A stretch of 64,000 nucleotides of DNA from Caballeronia terrestris (GCF_001544515.1 NZ_FCOL02000013.1:1-64000); one strand, 5' to 3'. Shown: positions 54,698-64,000, counted from the first letter of the stretch. Numbers and translations: made by a program. The notes: generated by a model from the sequence alone, not told the origin.

Positions 54698-56059
54698 TCA
54701 GGCCTTCTTCTTGGTCGGCCGCACGTAGCCTTGCCGGCTCACCTGGGTCTTCCCGTTCATCACAAGTTCGCCCTCGCCGACGTCCTTCCACACCGTCGTG
54801 CCCGCCGCGATCGTCGTGCCGCGGCCGATGCGCACCGGCGCCACGAGTTGCGTATCGGAGCCGACGAACACGTCGTCCTCGATCACGGTGCGATGCTTGT
54901 TCGCGCCGTCGTAATTGCAGGTGATCGTGCCCGCGCCGATGTTCACGCGCGCGCCGACATCGGAATCGCCGACGTACGACAGGTGATTCGCCTTCGAGCC
55001 GCGCCCGAGCACGGCGTTCTTCACTTCGACGAAGTTACCGACATGCGCTTCGTCGCCGAGCTTCGCGCCCGGACGCAGCCGCGCATACGGCCCGAGCACG
55101 ACGTTCGCGCCAGTCGTGCCGCCTTCGATATGCGTGAACGCATCGATCCGCGTGCCCGCGCCGATCACCGCATCGCGGATCACGCAGTTCGGGCCGACCG
55201 TCACGTTGTCCGCGAGCGTCACGCGCCCTTCGAACACGCAGTTCACGTCGATCGACACATCGCGGCCGCATTCCAGCGTACCGCGCACGTCGATGCGCGC
55301 CGGGTCCAGGAGAGTCACGCCCGCGACGAGCAGATCGTTCGCCACGTTGCGCTGATGCACGCGTTCGAGTTCGGCCAACTGCTGCTTGCTGTTCACGCCG
55401 AGCGTTTCCCACTCTTCGTCGGGCTGCGCGGTGACGATTTCGACGCCCGCTTCCAGCGCGCGCTCAACCACGTCCGTCAGGTAGAACTCGCCCTGCGCGT
55501 TGTCGTTCCTGAGCGATGCGAGCCACGTCGTCAGTTGCTTCGTCGGCGTGGTGATGATGCCCGTGTTGATCTCGGCGATCTTGCGTTCTTCGGCGCTCGC
55601 GTCCTTCTGCTCGACGATCTTCTGCACCGCGCCGTTAGCATCGCGCACGATGCGTCCGTAGCCGGTGGGATCGTCGAGGGTGACCGTGAGCACGCCGTAA
55701 CGGCCATTCTCGGCGGCATCGACGAGTCGCTTCAGTGTGCTGGCACGCGTTAGCGGCACGTCGCCGTAAAGCACGAGCGTCGGCACCGACGGATCGACGA
55801 ACGGCAGCGCCTGCTGCACGGCGTGGCCGGTGCCGAGTTGCTGCTCCTGCACGGCGAACTGCACGTCGGGCGCGGCAACGGCTTCGCGCACCTTCTCGGC
55901 GCCATGCCCGATCACGACGACGAGCCGCGTCGGCTTGAGCGAACGCGCGGTCTCGATGACGTGCGACAGGAGTGGCCTGCCAGCCAGCGGATGGAGCACT
56001 TTCGGCAAGGCGGAATTCATGCGTTTTCCCATGCCCGCCGCCAGAATCACAATGTTCAT
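54698..56059 (-). CDS. glmU: bifunctional GlcNAc-1-P uridyltransferase / GlcN-1-P acetyltransferase
   Basis: A 453-residue enzyme making UDP-GlcNAc. The N-terminal pyrophosphorylase domain has [17 protein letters not shown] (residues 6-22); the C-terminal left-handed beta helix of hexapeptide repeats ([24 protein letters not shown]) holds the acetyltransferase site. GlmU, GlmS and GlmM form one pathway; glmU and glmS share direction here. Located in the cytosol, as homotrimers. Confidence 0.96.
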   Translation of the reverse strand: MNIVILAAGMGKRMNSALPKVLHPLAGRPLLSHVIETARSLKPTRLVVVIGHGAEKVREAVAAPDVQFAVQEQQLGTGHAVQQALPFVDPSVPTLVLYGDVPLTRASTLKRLVDAAENGRYGVLTVTLDDPTGYGRIVRDANGAVQKIVEQKDASAEERKIAEINTGIITTPTKQLTTWLASLRNDNAQGEFYLTDVVERALEAGVEIVTAQPDEEWETLGVNSKQQLAELERVHQRNVANDLLVAGVTLLDPARIDVRGTLECGRDVSIDVNCVFEGRVTLADNVTVGPNCVIRDAVIGAGTRIDAFTHIEGGTTGANVVLGPYARLRPGAKLGDEAHVGNFVEVKNAVLGRGSKANHLSYVGDSDVGARVNIGAGTITCNYDGANKHRTVIEDDVFVGSDTQLVAPVRIGRGTTIAAGTTVWKDVGEGELVMNGKTQVSRQGYVRPTKKKA

Positions 56060-56129
56060 CGCATCACGTATTTATAAGAATTGGAAAGACCAGCAGGACA
56101 CATCAAGCCGCATGCTGCTGGAGATTGCA

Positions 56130-57098
56130 TCAAAGTTCATCGAACGGCACGATTGAAACCGTCTTGGCCGCGCCTGACGGTTCGCTCGCACACGGTTCTT
56201 CGTCGAACGCAATATCGCCTTGGCTGTCGGCTTCGCCCGTCGCGCGTAGGCCAGCGAACGGAAAAAGCTGGTGATCCATCAAATGCGACGGCACGACGTT
56301 GCCAAGCGCGTTGAACATATTCTCCGCGCGGCCCGGAAAACGCTTGTCCCAGTCGCGGATCAGCGCCTTCATTTCCGCGCGCTTCAGATTCGGCTGACTG
56401 CCGCACAGGTTGCACGGAATGATCGGGAATTCGCGCAGCTCGGCGTACTTCTCCAGATCGGTTTCCTTCACGTATGCGAGCGGCCGGATCACGACGTTCT
56501 TGCCATCGTCGGACTGCAGTTTCGGCGGCATGCCCTTCAGCTTTCCGCCGTAGAACATGTTGAGCAGCAGCGTTTGCAGGATGTCGTCGCGATGATGGCC
56601 GAGCGCGATCTTCGTCGCGCCCAGTTCGCCCGCCACGCGATACAGAATCCCGCGACGCAGCCGCGAGCATAGCGAACAGGTGGTCTTGCCCTCGGGCACG
56701 AGCCGCTTGACGATGCTGTACGTGTCCTGATTTTCGATGTGAAACGGGATATCGAGCTTGGCCAGATAGTCGGGCAGAATGTGCTCCGGAAAACCCGGCT
56801 GTTTCTGGTCGAGATTGACCGCGACGATCTCGAAATCGATCGGCGCGCGTTCGCGCAGGCGCATCAGGATGTCGAGCATCGCGTAGCTGTCCTTGCCGCC
56901 GGACAGGCACACCATCACCTTGTCGCCGTGCTCGATCATGTTGAAGTCGCCGATCGCCTGGCCAACCTGGCGCGCAAGCCGCTTGAAGAGCTTGTTGTTC
57001 TCGTAGGCTTCCTTCTGCTCGCGGCGCGTGAGCGCGGCGCGCTCGGGCGCGGGTGTTTGAATGTCGGCCAGCGCTTCAGCCTGAGCGGGCGTGTTCAT
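56130..57098 (-). CDS. ttcA: tRNA 2-thiocytidine(32) synthetase TtcA
   Basis: A 322-residue enzyme that thiolates C32 of some tRNAs. The PP-loop SGGKDS lies at residues 66-71 and the Fe-S/cysteine region includes [10 protein letters not shown]; a further IPCNLCGS Cys pair is near 235. The N-terminal [15 protein letters not shown] part is typical. The stop overlaps the start region of folB by four bases, so the two are translationally coupled. Confidence 0.94.
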   Translation of the reverse strand: MNTPAQAEALADIQTPAPERAALTRREQKEAYENNKLFKRLARQVGQAIGDFNMIEHGDKVMVCLSGGKDSYAMLDILMRLRERAPIDFEIVAVNLDQKQPGFPEHILPDYLAKLDIPFHIENQDTYSIVKRLVPEGKTTCSLCSRLRRGILYRVAGELGATKIALGHHRDDILQTLLLNMFYGGKLKGMPPKLQSDDGKNVVIRPLAYVKETDLEKYAELREFPIIPCNLCGSQPNLKRAEMKALIRDWDKRFPGRAENMFNALGNVVPSHLMDHQLFPFAGLRATGEADSQGDIAFDEEPCASEPSGAAKTVSIVPFDEL

Positions 57099-57496
57099 GC
57101 GCGTTCCTCTTTGATGCGAAAGACCTCGACGCCCACGGCATCGCAGTCGGGATAAACGTCCGGCTTTTCCGTCGATACGACGACCGCCCGCACCTGCGGA
57201 TGCGCGAGCAGCGCGGCTGCGACGTCGTCGCAGAGCGTTTCCTGCAAATGGATGTGCCCGCGCTCGACGCGCTGCGCGATGGTCGAGCGCATGAAGTCAT
57301 AATCGACCACTTCGCGCAGTTTGTCCTCGACAGGCGTCGACAACGCGAGCGGCACGAACAGCTCGACGTTGATCACGACGCGCTGCTCGCCCTGCTTCTC
57401 GAAATCATGCACGCCGATGTTGATGCGCACTTCGTAATTGCGCAGAAAGAGCCGCCGGCAGTCGGCGAGCCGGGGATGCGAAAGTGCGGCAAGCAT
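57095..57496 (-). CDS. folB: dihydroneopterin aldolase
   Basis: A 133-residue folate biosynthesis enzyme that cleaves 7,8-dihydroneopterin to 6-hydroxymethyl-dihydropterin. [25 protein letters not shown] (N-terminal strand) and the catalytic-type Lys/Glu region match FolB. Overlaps ttcA by four bases and is followed upstream by a pteridine-reductase-like SDR gene in the same direction. Confidence 0.9.
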   Translation of the reverse strand: MLAALSHPRLADCRRLFLRNYEVRINIGVHDFEKQGEQRVVINVELFVPLALSTPVEDKLREVVDYDFMRSTIAQRVERGHIHLQETLCDDVAAALLAHPQVRAVVVSTEKPDVYPDCDAVGVEVFRIKEERA

Positions 57497-57546
57497 GGTC
57501 TTTTCCAGTAGGTGTTGCGCGTTTTCGCTTGTTTCAGCGCTCGCGT

Positions 57547-58362
57547 TCAGCGCTTGTCGCGGATCATGAACATTACGTCGCGCGGGCTCGGCACCAGATG
57601 CTGGCCGCCATCGACGACGAGCGTCGTGCCCGTCACGCCGTGCGCGGTCGCCAGATAGCAGGCGGCCTCCGCGATGTCCTCGACACGCGATGCGCGGCCG
57701 AGCGGCGTCACGCGATGCGCCATCTCGAAATCCGCGGGCGTCTGGTTCGCGGACACCATCGTCAAGCCGGGCGCGAGGCCCACGACGCGCAGTTTCGGCG
57801 CAAGCGCCTGCGCGAGCGCGACGGTCGCGTTCTCGAGCGCCGCCTTCGTCAGCGTGTACGACAGGTAATCCGGATTCATGTTGTACAGCTTCTGGTCGAG
57901 CACGTTGATCACGACGCCGCGTTGCGTTTCATCGTCGATCGCGGCATCCGGCACCGTTTCGTGGAGCGCGCGAGCCAACGTCAGCGGCGCGGCCAGATTG
58001 ATCGCGGTCATCTCCAATAATTTCGCATAGCGAAAATCCTGCGCGGTGTCCTCGTCGAAACGCGACGCGCAGTTCACCACGCAATTCAGGCCGCCGAACG
58101 CCTCGATGCACGCCGGCACGAGCCGCGCCACCTGCGTTTCGACGCCCAAATCCGCCCGCAGCGCCACGGCGCGGCACCCGAGCGCGGCGATCTCAGCGAC
58201 GGTTTCGTGGGCTTCCCGCTCCGATTCGCCGTAATGCACGGCGACGTCCCAGCCGCGCGACGCGAAACCGAGCGCGACACCCCGCCCGATGCGCTTCGCC
58301 GCGCCGGTGACGAGCACGACGCGCGGTCGGCTGGAAGTGAAAACTGAAGGAGAAGCGCTCAT
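57547..58362 (-). CDS. SDR-family oxidoreductase, pteridine reductase-like
   Basis: A 271-residue short-chain dehydrogenase. The nucleotide motif is TGAAKRIGRG (residues 20-29), matching the TG-x3-R-x-G variant of pteridine reductases rather than the common TGxxxGxG. The catalytic YxxxK is in SYTLTKAAL. With folB directly downstream in the same operon, a dihydropterin or dihydrofolate reductase (FolM-like) role is likely. The ATG at 58362 lies only 13 bp from the divergent methyltransferase start. Confidence 0.8.
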   Translation of the reverse strand: MSASPSVFTSSRPRVVLVTGAAKRIGRGVALGFASRGWDVAVHYGESEREAHETVAEIAALGCRAVALRADLGVETQVARLVPACIEAFGGLNCVVNCASRFDEDTAQDFRYAKLLEMTAINLAAPLTLARALHETVPDAAIDDETQRGVVINVLDQKLYNMNPDYLSYTLTKAALENATVALAQALAPKLRVVGLAPGLTMVSANQTPADFEMAHRVTPLGRASRVEDIAEAACYLATAHGVTGTTLVVDGGQHLVPSPRDVMFMIRDKR

Positions 58363-58375
58363 TTACAATATCGGG

Positions 58376-59581
58376 ATGAATCCGAATGCTCGACAATCCG
58401 ACAGTTTACCTGCTCCCGGCGCCGACGCGCTGGCGCAGTCCGAGGCGCTCACGGCGCTGATTCGCGACAAAACCGCCGACGCGGGCGGCTGGCTGCCCTT
58501 CGACCGCTACATGGAACTGGCGCTTTACGCGCCTGGCCTCGGCTACTACAGCGGCGGCGCGATGAAATTCGGCCGCCGGGCGGAAGACGGCAGCGATTTC
58601 GTGACGGCGCCTGAACTCTCGCCGCTCTTTGCCGCGACGCTCGCGCGGCCCGTCGCGCAGGCGCTCGAGGCGAGCGGCACGCGCGACCTGATGGAATTCG
58701 GCGCGGGCACCGGCAAGCTCGCGGCGGGGTTGCTGAAGGCGCTGCGGGACCTGGACGTCCCGTTCGACAGCTATTCGATCGTCGATCTGTCCGGCGAACT
58801 GCGCGAGCGCCAGCGTGCGACGCTCGAAGCCGACGCGCCCGAGCTCGCCGCCAAGGTGAAATGGCTCGATGCGCTGCCGCCGGCGTTCGCGGGCGTGGTG
58901 ATCGGCAACGAAGTGCTCGACGCGATGCCGGTGCGGCTCGTCGTGCGCAAGCTCGGCGCGTGGCACGAACGCGGCGTGGTGGAGCTGAACGGCCGCTTCG
59001 CCTTCGACGACCAGCCGCTTTCGGGCGATCCGCTCGTCGCCACGATCGACGCCGCCATCGACGCGGCCAACGACGAGCCGTTCGTCGAATACGTGACGGA
59101 GACGCACGAAGCGGCGCTCGCGTTCACGAAGACGGTCTGCACGATGCTCACGCGCGGCGCGGCGTTTTTCATCGATTACGGCTTTCCGCGCCACGAGTTC
59201 TATCACGCGCAACGCGCAACCGGCACGCTGATGTGCCACTACCGGCATCGGGCGCACGGCGATCCGTTTCTGTATCCCGGCTTGCAGGACATCACGGCGC
59301 ACGTCGAATTCACGGGGATCGCGGAAGCGGGCGTCGAGACAGGCGCGGATTTGCTCGGGTACACGTCGCAGGCGCGGTTTCTGATGAACGCGGGCATCAC
59401 CGATGTGCTGTCCGACATCGATCCCGTCGACGTCAAGCGCTTCCTGCCCGCGGCGAACGCGGTTCAGAAGTTGTTGTCGGAGGCTGAGATGGGCGAGTTG
59501 TTCAAGGTGATCGCGTTTTCGCGCGGCATCGACGATACGCTCGATGCGTTCGCGATCGGCGACCGCTCGCACACGCTGTGA
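58376..59581 (+). CDS. SAM-dependent methyltransferase, NDUFAF7/MidA-like
   Basis: A 401-residue class I methyltransferase of the DUF185/MidA family. DLMEFGAGTGKLAAGLLKAL carries motif I, FVTAPELSPLFAATLARP precedes it, and VVIGNEVLDAMPVRLV is a family hallmark. The mitochondrial homologue NDUFAF7 methylates an Arg of a complex I subunit; the bacterial substrate is unknown. An NDUFA9-like gene lies in the same window at 61705. GAAGGAGAAG lies 22 bases before this ATG, nearer to a possible ATT start. Confidence 0.85.
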   Translation: MNPNARQSDSLPAPGADALAQSEALTALIRDKTADAGGWLPFDRYMELALYAPGLGYYSGGAMKFGRRAEDGSDFVTAPELSPLFAATLARPVAQALEASGTRDLMEFGAGTGKLAAGLLKALRDLDVPFDSYSIVDLSGELRERQRATLEADAPELAAKVKWLDALPPAFAGVVIGNEVLDAMPVRLVVRKLGAWHERGVVELNGRFAFDDQPLSGDPLVATIDAAIDAANDEPFVEYVTETHEAALAFTKTVCTMLTRGAAFFIDYGFPRHEFYHAQRATGTLMCHYRHRAHGDPFLYPGLQDITAHVEFTGIAEAGVETGADLLGYTSQARFLMNAGITDVLSDIDPVDVKRFLPAANAVQKLLSEAEMGELFKVIAFSRGIDDTLDAFAIGDRSHTL

Positions 59582-59606
59582 CGCTTTACGTTAGAGGCTC
59601 GCCGTC

Positions 59607-59801
59607 ATGATCCGCTGGCTGCTCACCACGTTCGTCGCGCTGTCGATTCTGTCGGCTTGCTGGCCTTGGCTGCGCAAGCTCGGCATCGGGCGGCTGCCGG
59701 GGGATTTCACGCTGCGGCTGTTTGGACGCGAATACCCGTTTCCGTTCATGTCGACGCTGATTTTGTCGATATTGTTGTCGTTCATTGCGCGGGTGCTTTG
59801 A
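59607..59801 (+). CDS. DUF2905-family small membrane protein
   Basis: A 64-residue protein with two hydrophobic segments (LLTTFVALSILSACWPWL and FPFMSTLILSILLSFIARVL) joined by LRKLGIGRLPGDFTLR, the family signature. Function unknown. It probably shares a message with the methyltransferase (25-bp gap). Confidence 0.85.
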   Translation: MIRWLLTTFVALSILSACWPWLRKLGIGRLPGDFTLRLFGREYPFPFMSTLILSILLSFIARVL

Positions 59802-59825
59802 TTCTCAACGCCGTGCGTTGAATCA
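59799..59825. terminator. hairpin pairing the two convergent stop codons
   Basis: TGATTC(t)CAACGC-cgt-GCGTTGAATCA: one unpaired base. The TGA stop of the DUF2905 gene (59799-59801) and the TGA of cca (complement 59823-59825) form the two ends of the stem. No T-tract, so termination efficiency is uncertain. Confidence 0.55.
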
Positions 59826-61070
59826 CACCGTGCCCGCCCCTTCCAACGCCGCCTTCACCGCCTCGACGCGCGCGTGATGTACCGCATCCTTGATCCTGGC
59901 CGGCTCCTTCGCGTACTGCTGCGCGACCGCGCCCGCATCCACCGCGCGCGCCGCCACCAGCGCCTCACGCAACCGCTCCGCCTGCGGATACGGCTGCTGA
60001 GACAACCCGAGCCGTCCGCGCGCATCCGCGACGCACGCCTGCAGCGCTTCCGCGAACCGCGCCGGCTTGCGCAGCGCGTCGCATCGTTCGAACAGGCGCA
60101 CGAGCGCCGCCGGCCCCATCTCCATCACGCGATGAATATTCCCGTGCTCCCGCGCGACGAGCAGCGCCAGGTCGCGGCACTCGTTGGGCACGCGCAGCCG
60201 CTCGCACAGCGGCCTCAGCAAATCGACGCTGCGCCCCTCGTGGCCGATGTGGCGCGGCAGGATATCGTCGGGCGTGGTCGCCTTGCCAAGATCGTGCGTC
60301 AGCGCAGCGAAGCGCACCGTCAGCGCGAAGTTCTGCGACGCCGCGTAATCGAGCACCATCATCACATGCACGCCGGTATCGACTTCGGGGTGATAGTCGG
60401 CGCGCTGCGGCACGCCCCAGAGCGCTTCGACTTCCGGCAGGATGCGTTCCAGCGCGACACAGTCGCGCAGCACGGCGAACATCCGCGACGGCGTGCGCTC
60501 CATCAAGCCGCGCGACACTTCCTGCCACACGCGTTCGGGCACGAGCGCATCGACTTCGCCCGCTGCGACCATTTTTTTCATCAGCGCGCGCGTCTCGCCT
60601 GCGACAGTGAAATCCGTGAAACGCGCCGCAAAGCGCGCGACCCGCAGAATGCGCACCGGATCTTCGATGAACGCATCGCCGACGTGGCGGAACAGCTTCT
60701 TCTCCAGATCGGCGCGGCCGTCGAACGGATCGATCACCGGGCCGGTCAGCGTACCGTCGGGACTGACCTCGCGCGCCATCGCGTTGATGGTCAAATCGCG
60801 GCGCGCCAAGTCTTCTTCCAGCGTGACGTCGGGCGAATAATAGAACTGGAAGCCGTGATAGCCCGCCGCCGTCTTGCGCTCGGTGCGCGCAAGCGCGTAT
60901 TCCTCTTGCGTCACCGGATGCAGAAACACCGGAAAGTCTTTGCCGACCGGCCGATACCCCTGCGCCACCATCTGCTCGGGCGTCGCGCCCACGACGACGT
61001 AATCGCGGTCCACGACGGGCACGCCGAGCAGTTCATCGCGGATCGCGCCGCCTACGGCGTAAATATTCAT
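59823..61070 (-). CDS. cca: CCA tRNA nucleotidyltransferase
   Basis: A 415-residue enzyme that adds or repairs the 3-prime CCA of tRNAs. GGAIRDELLG starts the nucleotidyltransferase domain; metal-binding Asp21 and Asp23 lie in VVDRDYVVVGA. ARTERKTAAGYHGF and RRDLTINAMA are typical. A C-terminal HD domain (ALTHDLGKATTP) is as in proteobacterial multifunctional CCA proteins. The ATG at 61070 overlaps the stop of the GST gene by four bases. Confidence 0.94.
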   Translation of the reverse strand: MNIYAVGGAIRDELLGVPVVDRDYVVVGATPEQMVAQGYRPVGKDFPVFLHPVTQEEYALARTERKTAAGYHGFQFYYSPDVTLEEDLARRDLTINAMAREVSPDGTLTGPVIDPFDGRADLEKKLFRHVGDAFIEDPVRILRVARFAARFTDFTVAGETRALMKKMVAAGEVDALVPERVWQEVSRGLMERTPSRMFAVLRDCVALERILPEVEALWGVPQRADYHPEVDTGVHVMMVLDYAASQNFALTVRFAALTHDLGKATTPDDILPRHIGHEGRSVDLLRPLCERLRVPNECRDLALLVAREHGNIHRVMEMGPAALVRLFERCDALRKPARFAEALQACVADARGRLGLSQQPYPQAERLREALVAARAVDAGAVAQQYAKEPARIKDAVHHARVEAVKAALEGAGTV

Positions 61071-61684
61071 CGTTCGTCGCCCGCGTCCTTGATCCAGGCA
61101 GCGACCGCCGGCAGCTTCGTCACGCGCTCGACGTAGCCGCGCGACACGTCGCTGAGTTCGGGCGCGTAGGTATTGAAGCGCATCACGACGGGCGCGAACA
61201 TCGCGTCCGCGATACCGAACTCGCCGAACAGGAACGGCCCGCCGTACGTGCTCAGGCAATCGCGCCAGATCGCCTCGATCCGCGCGATGTCCGCAAGCGC
61301 TCCCGGCGTGCGCCCGGTCCCCAGTGCGTGCGTTTGAATGTTCATCGTCATGTCGCGGCGCAAATCGGCGAAACCGGCGTGCATCTCCGCGCTGATGCTG
61401 CGCGCCCGCGCGCGGGCGGCGGTGTCACGCGGCCACATCGCGTGTTCCGGATGCTGCTCGGCGAGCGTCTCCATGATCGCGAGCGATTCCCAGATCGTAT
61501 CGCCGGAATCGGTGATCAGGCACGGCACCTTGCCCGACGGCGCATGCTCGAGAATCTGCTCCTTCGACTCGGGACGCCCGAGCCGGATCAGCGTTTCGTC
61601 GAAGGGAATGCCGAAGTGCCTGAGCACGACCCACGGCCGCATCGACCAGGAAGAGACGTTCTTGTCACCGATAACGAGTTTCAT
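61067..61684 (-). CDS. glutathione S-transferase family protein
   Basis: A 205-residue protein with a thioredoxin-like N-domain (KLVIGDKNVSSWSMRPWVVL, cis-Pro region GKVPCLITD, GDTIWESLAI with the glutathione-contact Glu-Ser) and a helical C-domain. The SSWS motif near residues 11-14 is the probable glutathione-activating Ser. Substrate unknown. Translationally coupled to cca by a four-base overlap. The ATG at 61684 is preferred over an upstream GTG. Confidence 0.85.
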   Translation of the reverse strand: MKLVIGDKNVSSWSMRPWVVLRHFGIPFDETLIRLGRPESKEQILEHAPSGKVPCLITDSGDTIWESLAIMETLAEQHPEHAMWPRDTAARARARSISAEMHAGFADLRRDMTMNIQTHALGTGRTPGALADIARIEAIWRDCLSTYGGPFLFGEFGIADAMFAPVVMRFNTYAPELSDVSRGYVERVTKLPAVAAWIKDAGDER

Positions 61685-61704
61685 AAACACGCGAAAAAAG
61701 TGGG

Positions 61705-62661
61705 CTAACGGTGCGCCGTCGCGCGAAATGCGTTGAAGCGCGAGCGCGGAGACTGGCCTGTGAGATACATTGGCGCGATCGCCTCGATGCTCGCCGGCTC
61801 GTCGATGCCGAGTTCCGGCGCAAGCGGTCCGCTCGCGACGCTCGGCGTCTTCATCGAATCGAGATTATCGCGCGACATCATCGGTTCGCCGGGCGCGAGT
61901 TCGAGCGTCATCGCCTGAAGGCGGCCGAGGCTCTCCGGCAGCTTGATGATCTTCGCGTGCTTGCCGATCGTGGCGCCGCTGAAACGCACGAGTTCCGCCA
62001 ACGTATAGACCTGCGGCCCGGCGAGCTCGAACACGCGCCCGCTCGCAGCGTCCAGATCGAGCACGTTGACGATCGCCTTCGCGACGTCGCCGACGAACAC
62101 AGGCTGGAACTGCGCATCCGCACAGGCGAGCGGGATCACCGGGAACACGCGCTCCAGAAACGCGAACTGGTTCAGCAGATTGTCCTCGGGACCGAAGACG
62201 ACGGAACTCCGAAAAATCGTCGTGGCAAGCGCCGAATCGCGGATCACCTTCTCGCCGTCGCCGCGCGAGCGCAGATACATGCTCGGGCCGTTCGAATCGG
62301 CGCCGATCGCGCTCATGTGCAACAGGCGCCCTACACCCTTCGATTCGCACGCCGCGACGATCTTGCGCGGCAGCTCGACGTGCGCCTTCGCGAACTCGGG
62401 ACCGTACGGATCGCCGCGCCGCCCCTGCAGGATGCCGACGAGGTTGATCACCGCATCGGCCTCGGCGACGAACGCGGCGAGTTGCGCCGGATCGTGGACG
62501 TCGGCTTCGATCACATCGATGGGGAGCAGGGTGAGATGCGCAGCGTTCGCGCGCCGCCGCGTGGCGACGCGCACGTCCTTACCGACTTCGACGAGCACGT
62601 TGACGAGATGACTGCCGATAAAACCCGAACCGCCGATCAGCGCTACTTTCTGATGTCGCAT
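61705..62661 (-). CDS. complex I NDUFA9-subunit-family protein
   Basis: A 318-residue atypical SDR. The NAD(P)-binding motif GGSGFIGS lies at residues 10-17; VINLVGILQGRRGDPYGPEFAKAHVEL and IFRSSVVFGPEDNLLNQFAFLERV fit the NDUFA9 group, a non-catalytic NADPH-binding subunit family. Bacterial members are thought to be NAD(P) oxidoreductases of unknown substrate. Upstream of the GST gene by 20 bp, same direction, so possibly one operon with GST and cca. Confidence 0.85.
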   Translation of the reverse strand: MRHQKVALIGGSGFIGSHLVNVLVEVGKDVRVATRRRANAAHLTLLPIDVIEADVHDPAQLAAFVAEADAVINLVGILQGRRGDPYGPEFAKAHVELPRKIVAACESKGVGRLLHMSAIGADSNGPSMYLRSRGDGEKVIRDSALATTIFRSSVVFGPEDNLLNQFAFLERVFPVIPLACADAQFQPVFVGDVAKAIVNVLDLDAASGRVFELAGPQVYTLAELVRFSGATIGKHAKIIKLPESLGRLQAMTLELAPGEPMMSRDNLDSMKTPSVASGPLAPELGIDEPASIEAIAPMYLTGQSPRSRFNAFRATAHR

Positions 62662-62764
62662 ATTCGCCTCTGCTGGTGGCGACGGCTCGCGGGTTTTGCT
62701 GCGGGGCCGCGCGTGGTGTCGAACGCGCGGCCTTGCCTGAACGGCGTTTAGAAGGCATGAAGGC

Positions 62765-64000
62765 TTACGGCGCGATGTAGCCGAGGCGCGCCTTGAGCGA
62801 TTGCGGACGGCCTTCGAACAGCGCCGCGTAATAGACGGTGTTCGACAACACGTTCTTCACGTAGTCGCGGGTCTCGGTGAACGGAATGGTCTCAGCAAAA
62901 ACCGCGCCTTCCACCGGGCCGGTCAGGTCGCCGCGCCACTTGTTCGGGCGTCCCGGCCCGGCGTTGTAGCCCGCCGTCGCGAGCACCGGGGAATTGTCGA
63001 ATTGATTGTAGATCATCGACAAATAGTTGGTTCCGAGCAGGATGTTCGTGTTGATGTCGTTCATCTGCGCGCGCGACACCGGCCCCATGCCGATCTTCTT
63101 CGCGACGAGTTGCGCCGTGCCCGGCATCAGCTGCATCAGCCCGCCCGCGCCGACTTCCGAGCGCGCGTTGATGATGAAACGCGATTCCTGGCGAATCAGG
63201 CCGTACGCCCATTCGACGTCGAGCCCGGTGTTCTGCGCATCGCGCTCGACGATCTCCCGGAACGGCGACAAATAGCGCAAGGAGAAGTCGTGCTCGGTCT
63301 TCGTCTTGTCGGCAGTGTTCACCGTGCGGTCGAACAGTTCGATGCGGCGCGCGTACTGCGCGGCGGCGAGCAATTGGCGATCGGTCATCGAACGCAACGG
63401 CCAGTTCCACTCGCGGTTGCCTTCGAGACGCAGGTTCAGCGCGTAGAAACGCTGCGACAGCGCGAAACCCGGCACCGATTGCATCTGCGCGATTTCAGCA
63501 TCGCCGACGGTCGTGCGCGGCGGGATCGTGATCTTCTGGCCGAGTTCTTCCGAGGCGAGCTGTCCGTAAAAATCGAAGCGATCCGCGATCGACTGGAATT
63601 CCTGCGCGGCCGTGGCGCCGTCGCCCGCTTGCTTGAGCGCGCGCGCGTGCCAGTAGACCCACGCCGGCTGGCTGCGCAGCGACGGCGGCATCTGCTCGAC
63701 CGACCAGCGCACCATGTTCCAGTCGCCCGCGAGCAATGCGGCGCGCGTGCGCCATTCGTAAGCGGGAACCGACAACGGCGCATTCACCGACAGCCGATAC
63801 CAGTCCGCCGCGGCCGGCATGCGCTTCAACGCCGCCTGATAACCGATCGTGCCCCAGCCGATCGCGCGCTCGGGCGCCGTCAGGCTCGGCGCGACCGAAC
63901 TGAACGTGGCGGCGGCCATCGCGGGATCGTTGCGCGCCATGCGCGTGATCGCGAGCAGCGTCAGTTGATGCGCCGGGGTGTTCGGCATCACGCCGCGCGC
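62765..64000 (-). CDS. slt: soluble lytic murein transglycosylase, 5-prime truncated by window
   Basis: The C-terminal 411 or so residues of an Slt-type enzyme; the frame is open at the window edge. The superhelical U/L domains precede the catalytic domain with catalytic Glu in YGLIRQESRF and the GLMQLMPGTAQ and GYNAGPGRPNKW motifs. It cleaves peptidoglycan between MurNAc and GlcNAc with anhydro-MurNAc formation, in the periplasm. The signal peptide lies outside the window. Confidence 0.92.
   Translation of the reverse strand, partial: ARGVMPNTPAHQLTLLAITRMARNDPAMAAATFSSVAPSLTAPERAIGWGTIGYQAALKRMPAAADWYRLSVNAPLSVPAYEWRTRAALLAGDWNMVRWSVEQMPPSLRSQPAWVYWHARALKQAGDGATAAQEFQSIADRFDFYGQLASEELGQKITIPPRTTVGDAEIAQMQSVPGFALSQRFYALNLRLEGNREWNWPLRSMTDRQLLAAAQYARRIELFDRTVNTADKTKTEHDFSLRYLSPFREIVERDAQNTGLDVEWAYGLIRQESRFIINARSEVGAGGLMQLMPGTAQLVAKKIGMGPVSRAQMNDINTNILLGTNYLSMIYNQFDNSPVLATAGYNAGPGRPNKWRGDLTGPVEGAVFAETIPFTETRDYVKNVLSNTVYYAALFEGRPQSLKARLGYIAP

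Noticed and set aside
52755-54728. 657-codon plus-strand frame opposite glmS
   Set aside because: Shadow of glmS, Arg/His-rich without motifs.

Overview
The window reads as a chromosomal segment of a GC-rich beta-proteobacterium of the family Burkholderiaceae, most like Caballeronia or Paraburkholderia. The evidence is the gene content and protein sequences: paaABCDE with a TetR-type PaaR, a fused three-domain indolepyruvate oxidoreductase, a high-potential iron-sulfur protein, trimeric autotransporters with an extended signal peptide, and an ACC deaminase with a divergent Lrp-type regulator. The genus is inferred from sequence style, not from a search. Most of the window is ordinary housekeeping and catabolic chromosome. 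I see no insertion sequence, prophage, CRISPR array or tRNA gene. LAYOUT. 1-260: upstream control region of an rRNA operon that runs leftwards off the window, with tandem promoters and boxA. 283-5876: SGNH hydrolase, methyltransferase, flavoprotein and MFS transporter. 6043-11468: phenylacetate module, with a 30-bp palindromic operator, paaABCDE, a terminator, a DUF1835 gene and paaR. 11685-18553: GNAT acetyltransferase, Lrp regulator divergent from hpd, a small secreted protein, and the 1196-residue indolepyruvate:ferredoxin oxidoreductase. Together with paa this forms a catabolic area for phenylalanine, tyrosine and other aromatic compounds. 18576-24467: two consecutive YadA-like trimeric autotransporter adhesins on the minus strand. 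24805-29561: malic enzyme (maeB), MFS transporter, pyrE. 29646-34866: an RcsB-like response regulator split by a frameshift, PEBP protein, WrbA-like flavodoxin, type 2 argC, a lone receiver protein, LysE exporter. 34949-44188: dehydrogenase, Mut7-C protein, cupin, MFS transporter, HiPIP, FAD oxidoreductase, an AAA ATPase with an HTH gene upstream, EEP-family hydrolase, and a second lone receiver. 44450-49719: alkB, ridA, acdS with divergent acdR-like gene, mgtC, outer-membrane protein, arsC. 50182-52528: a decayed patch with two frameshifted genes and a sensor protein lacking its kinase. 52797-64000: cell-wall precursor genes glmS and glmU, then ttcA, folB, a pteridine-reductase-like SDR, a SAM methyltransferase, cca, GST, an NDUFA9-like protein and a partial soluble lytic transglycosylase. 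NOTABLE. The paa operon has a complete regulatory logic in view: an operator overlapping a perfect -10 box, plus a TetR gene 4 kb downstream. A 31-34 bp hairpin element occurs twice (paaA-paaB gap and after the GNAT gene). Three genes each need a single added base to restore one reading frame, which points either to local gene decay or to systematic sequence deletions. No wholly new defence or metabolic system is evident; the HTH-AAA ATPase pair is the least explained locus.
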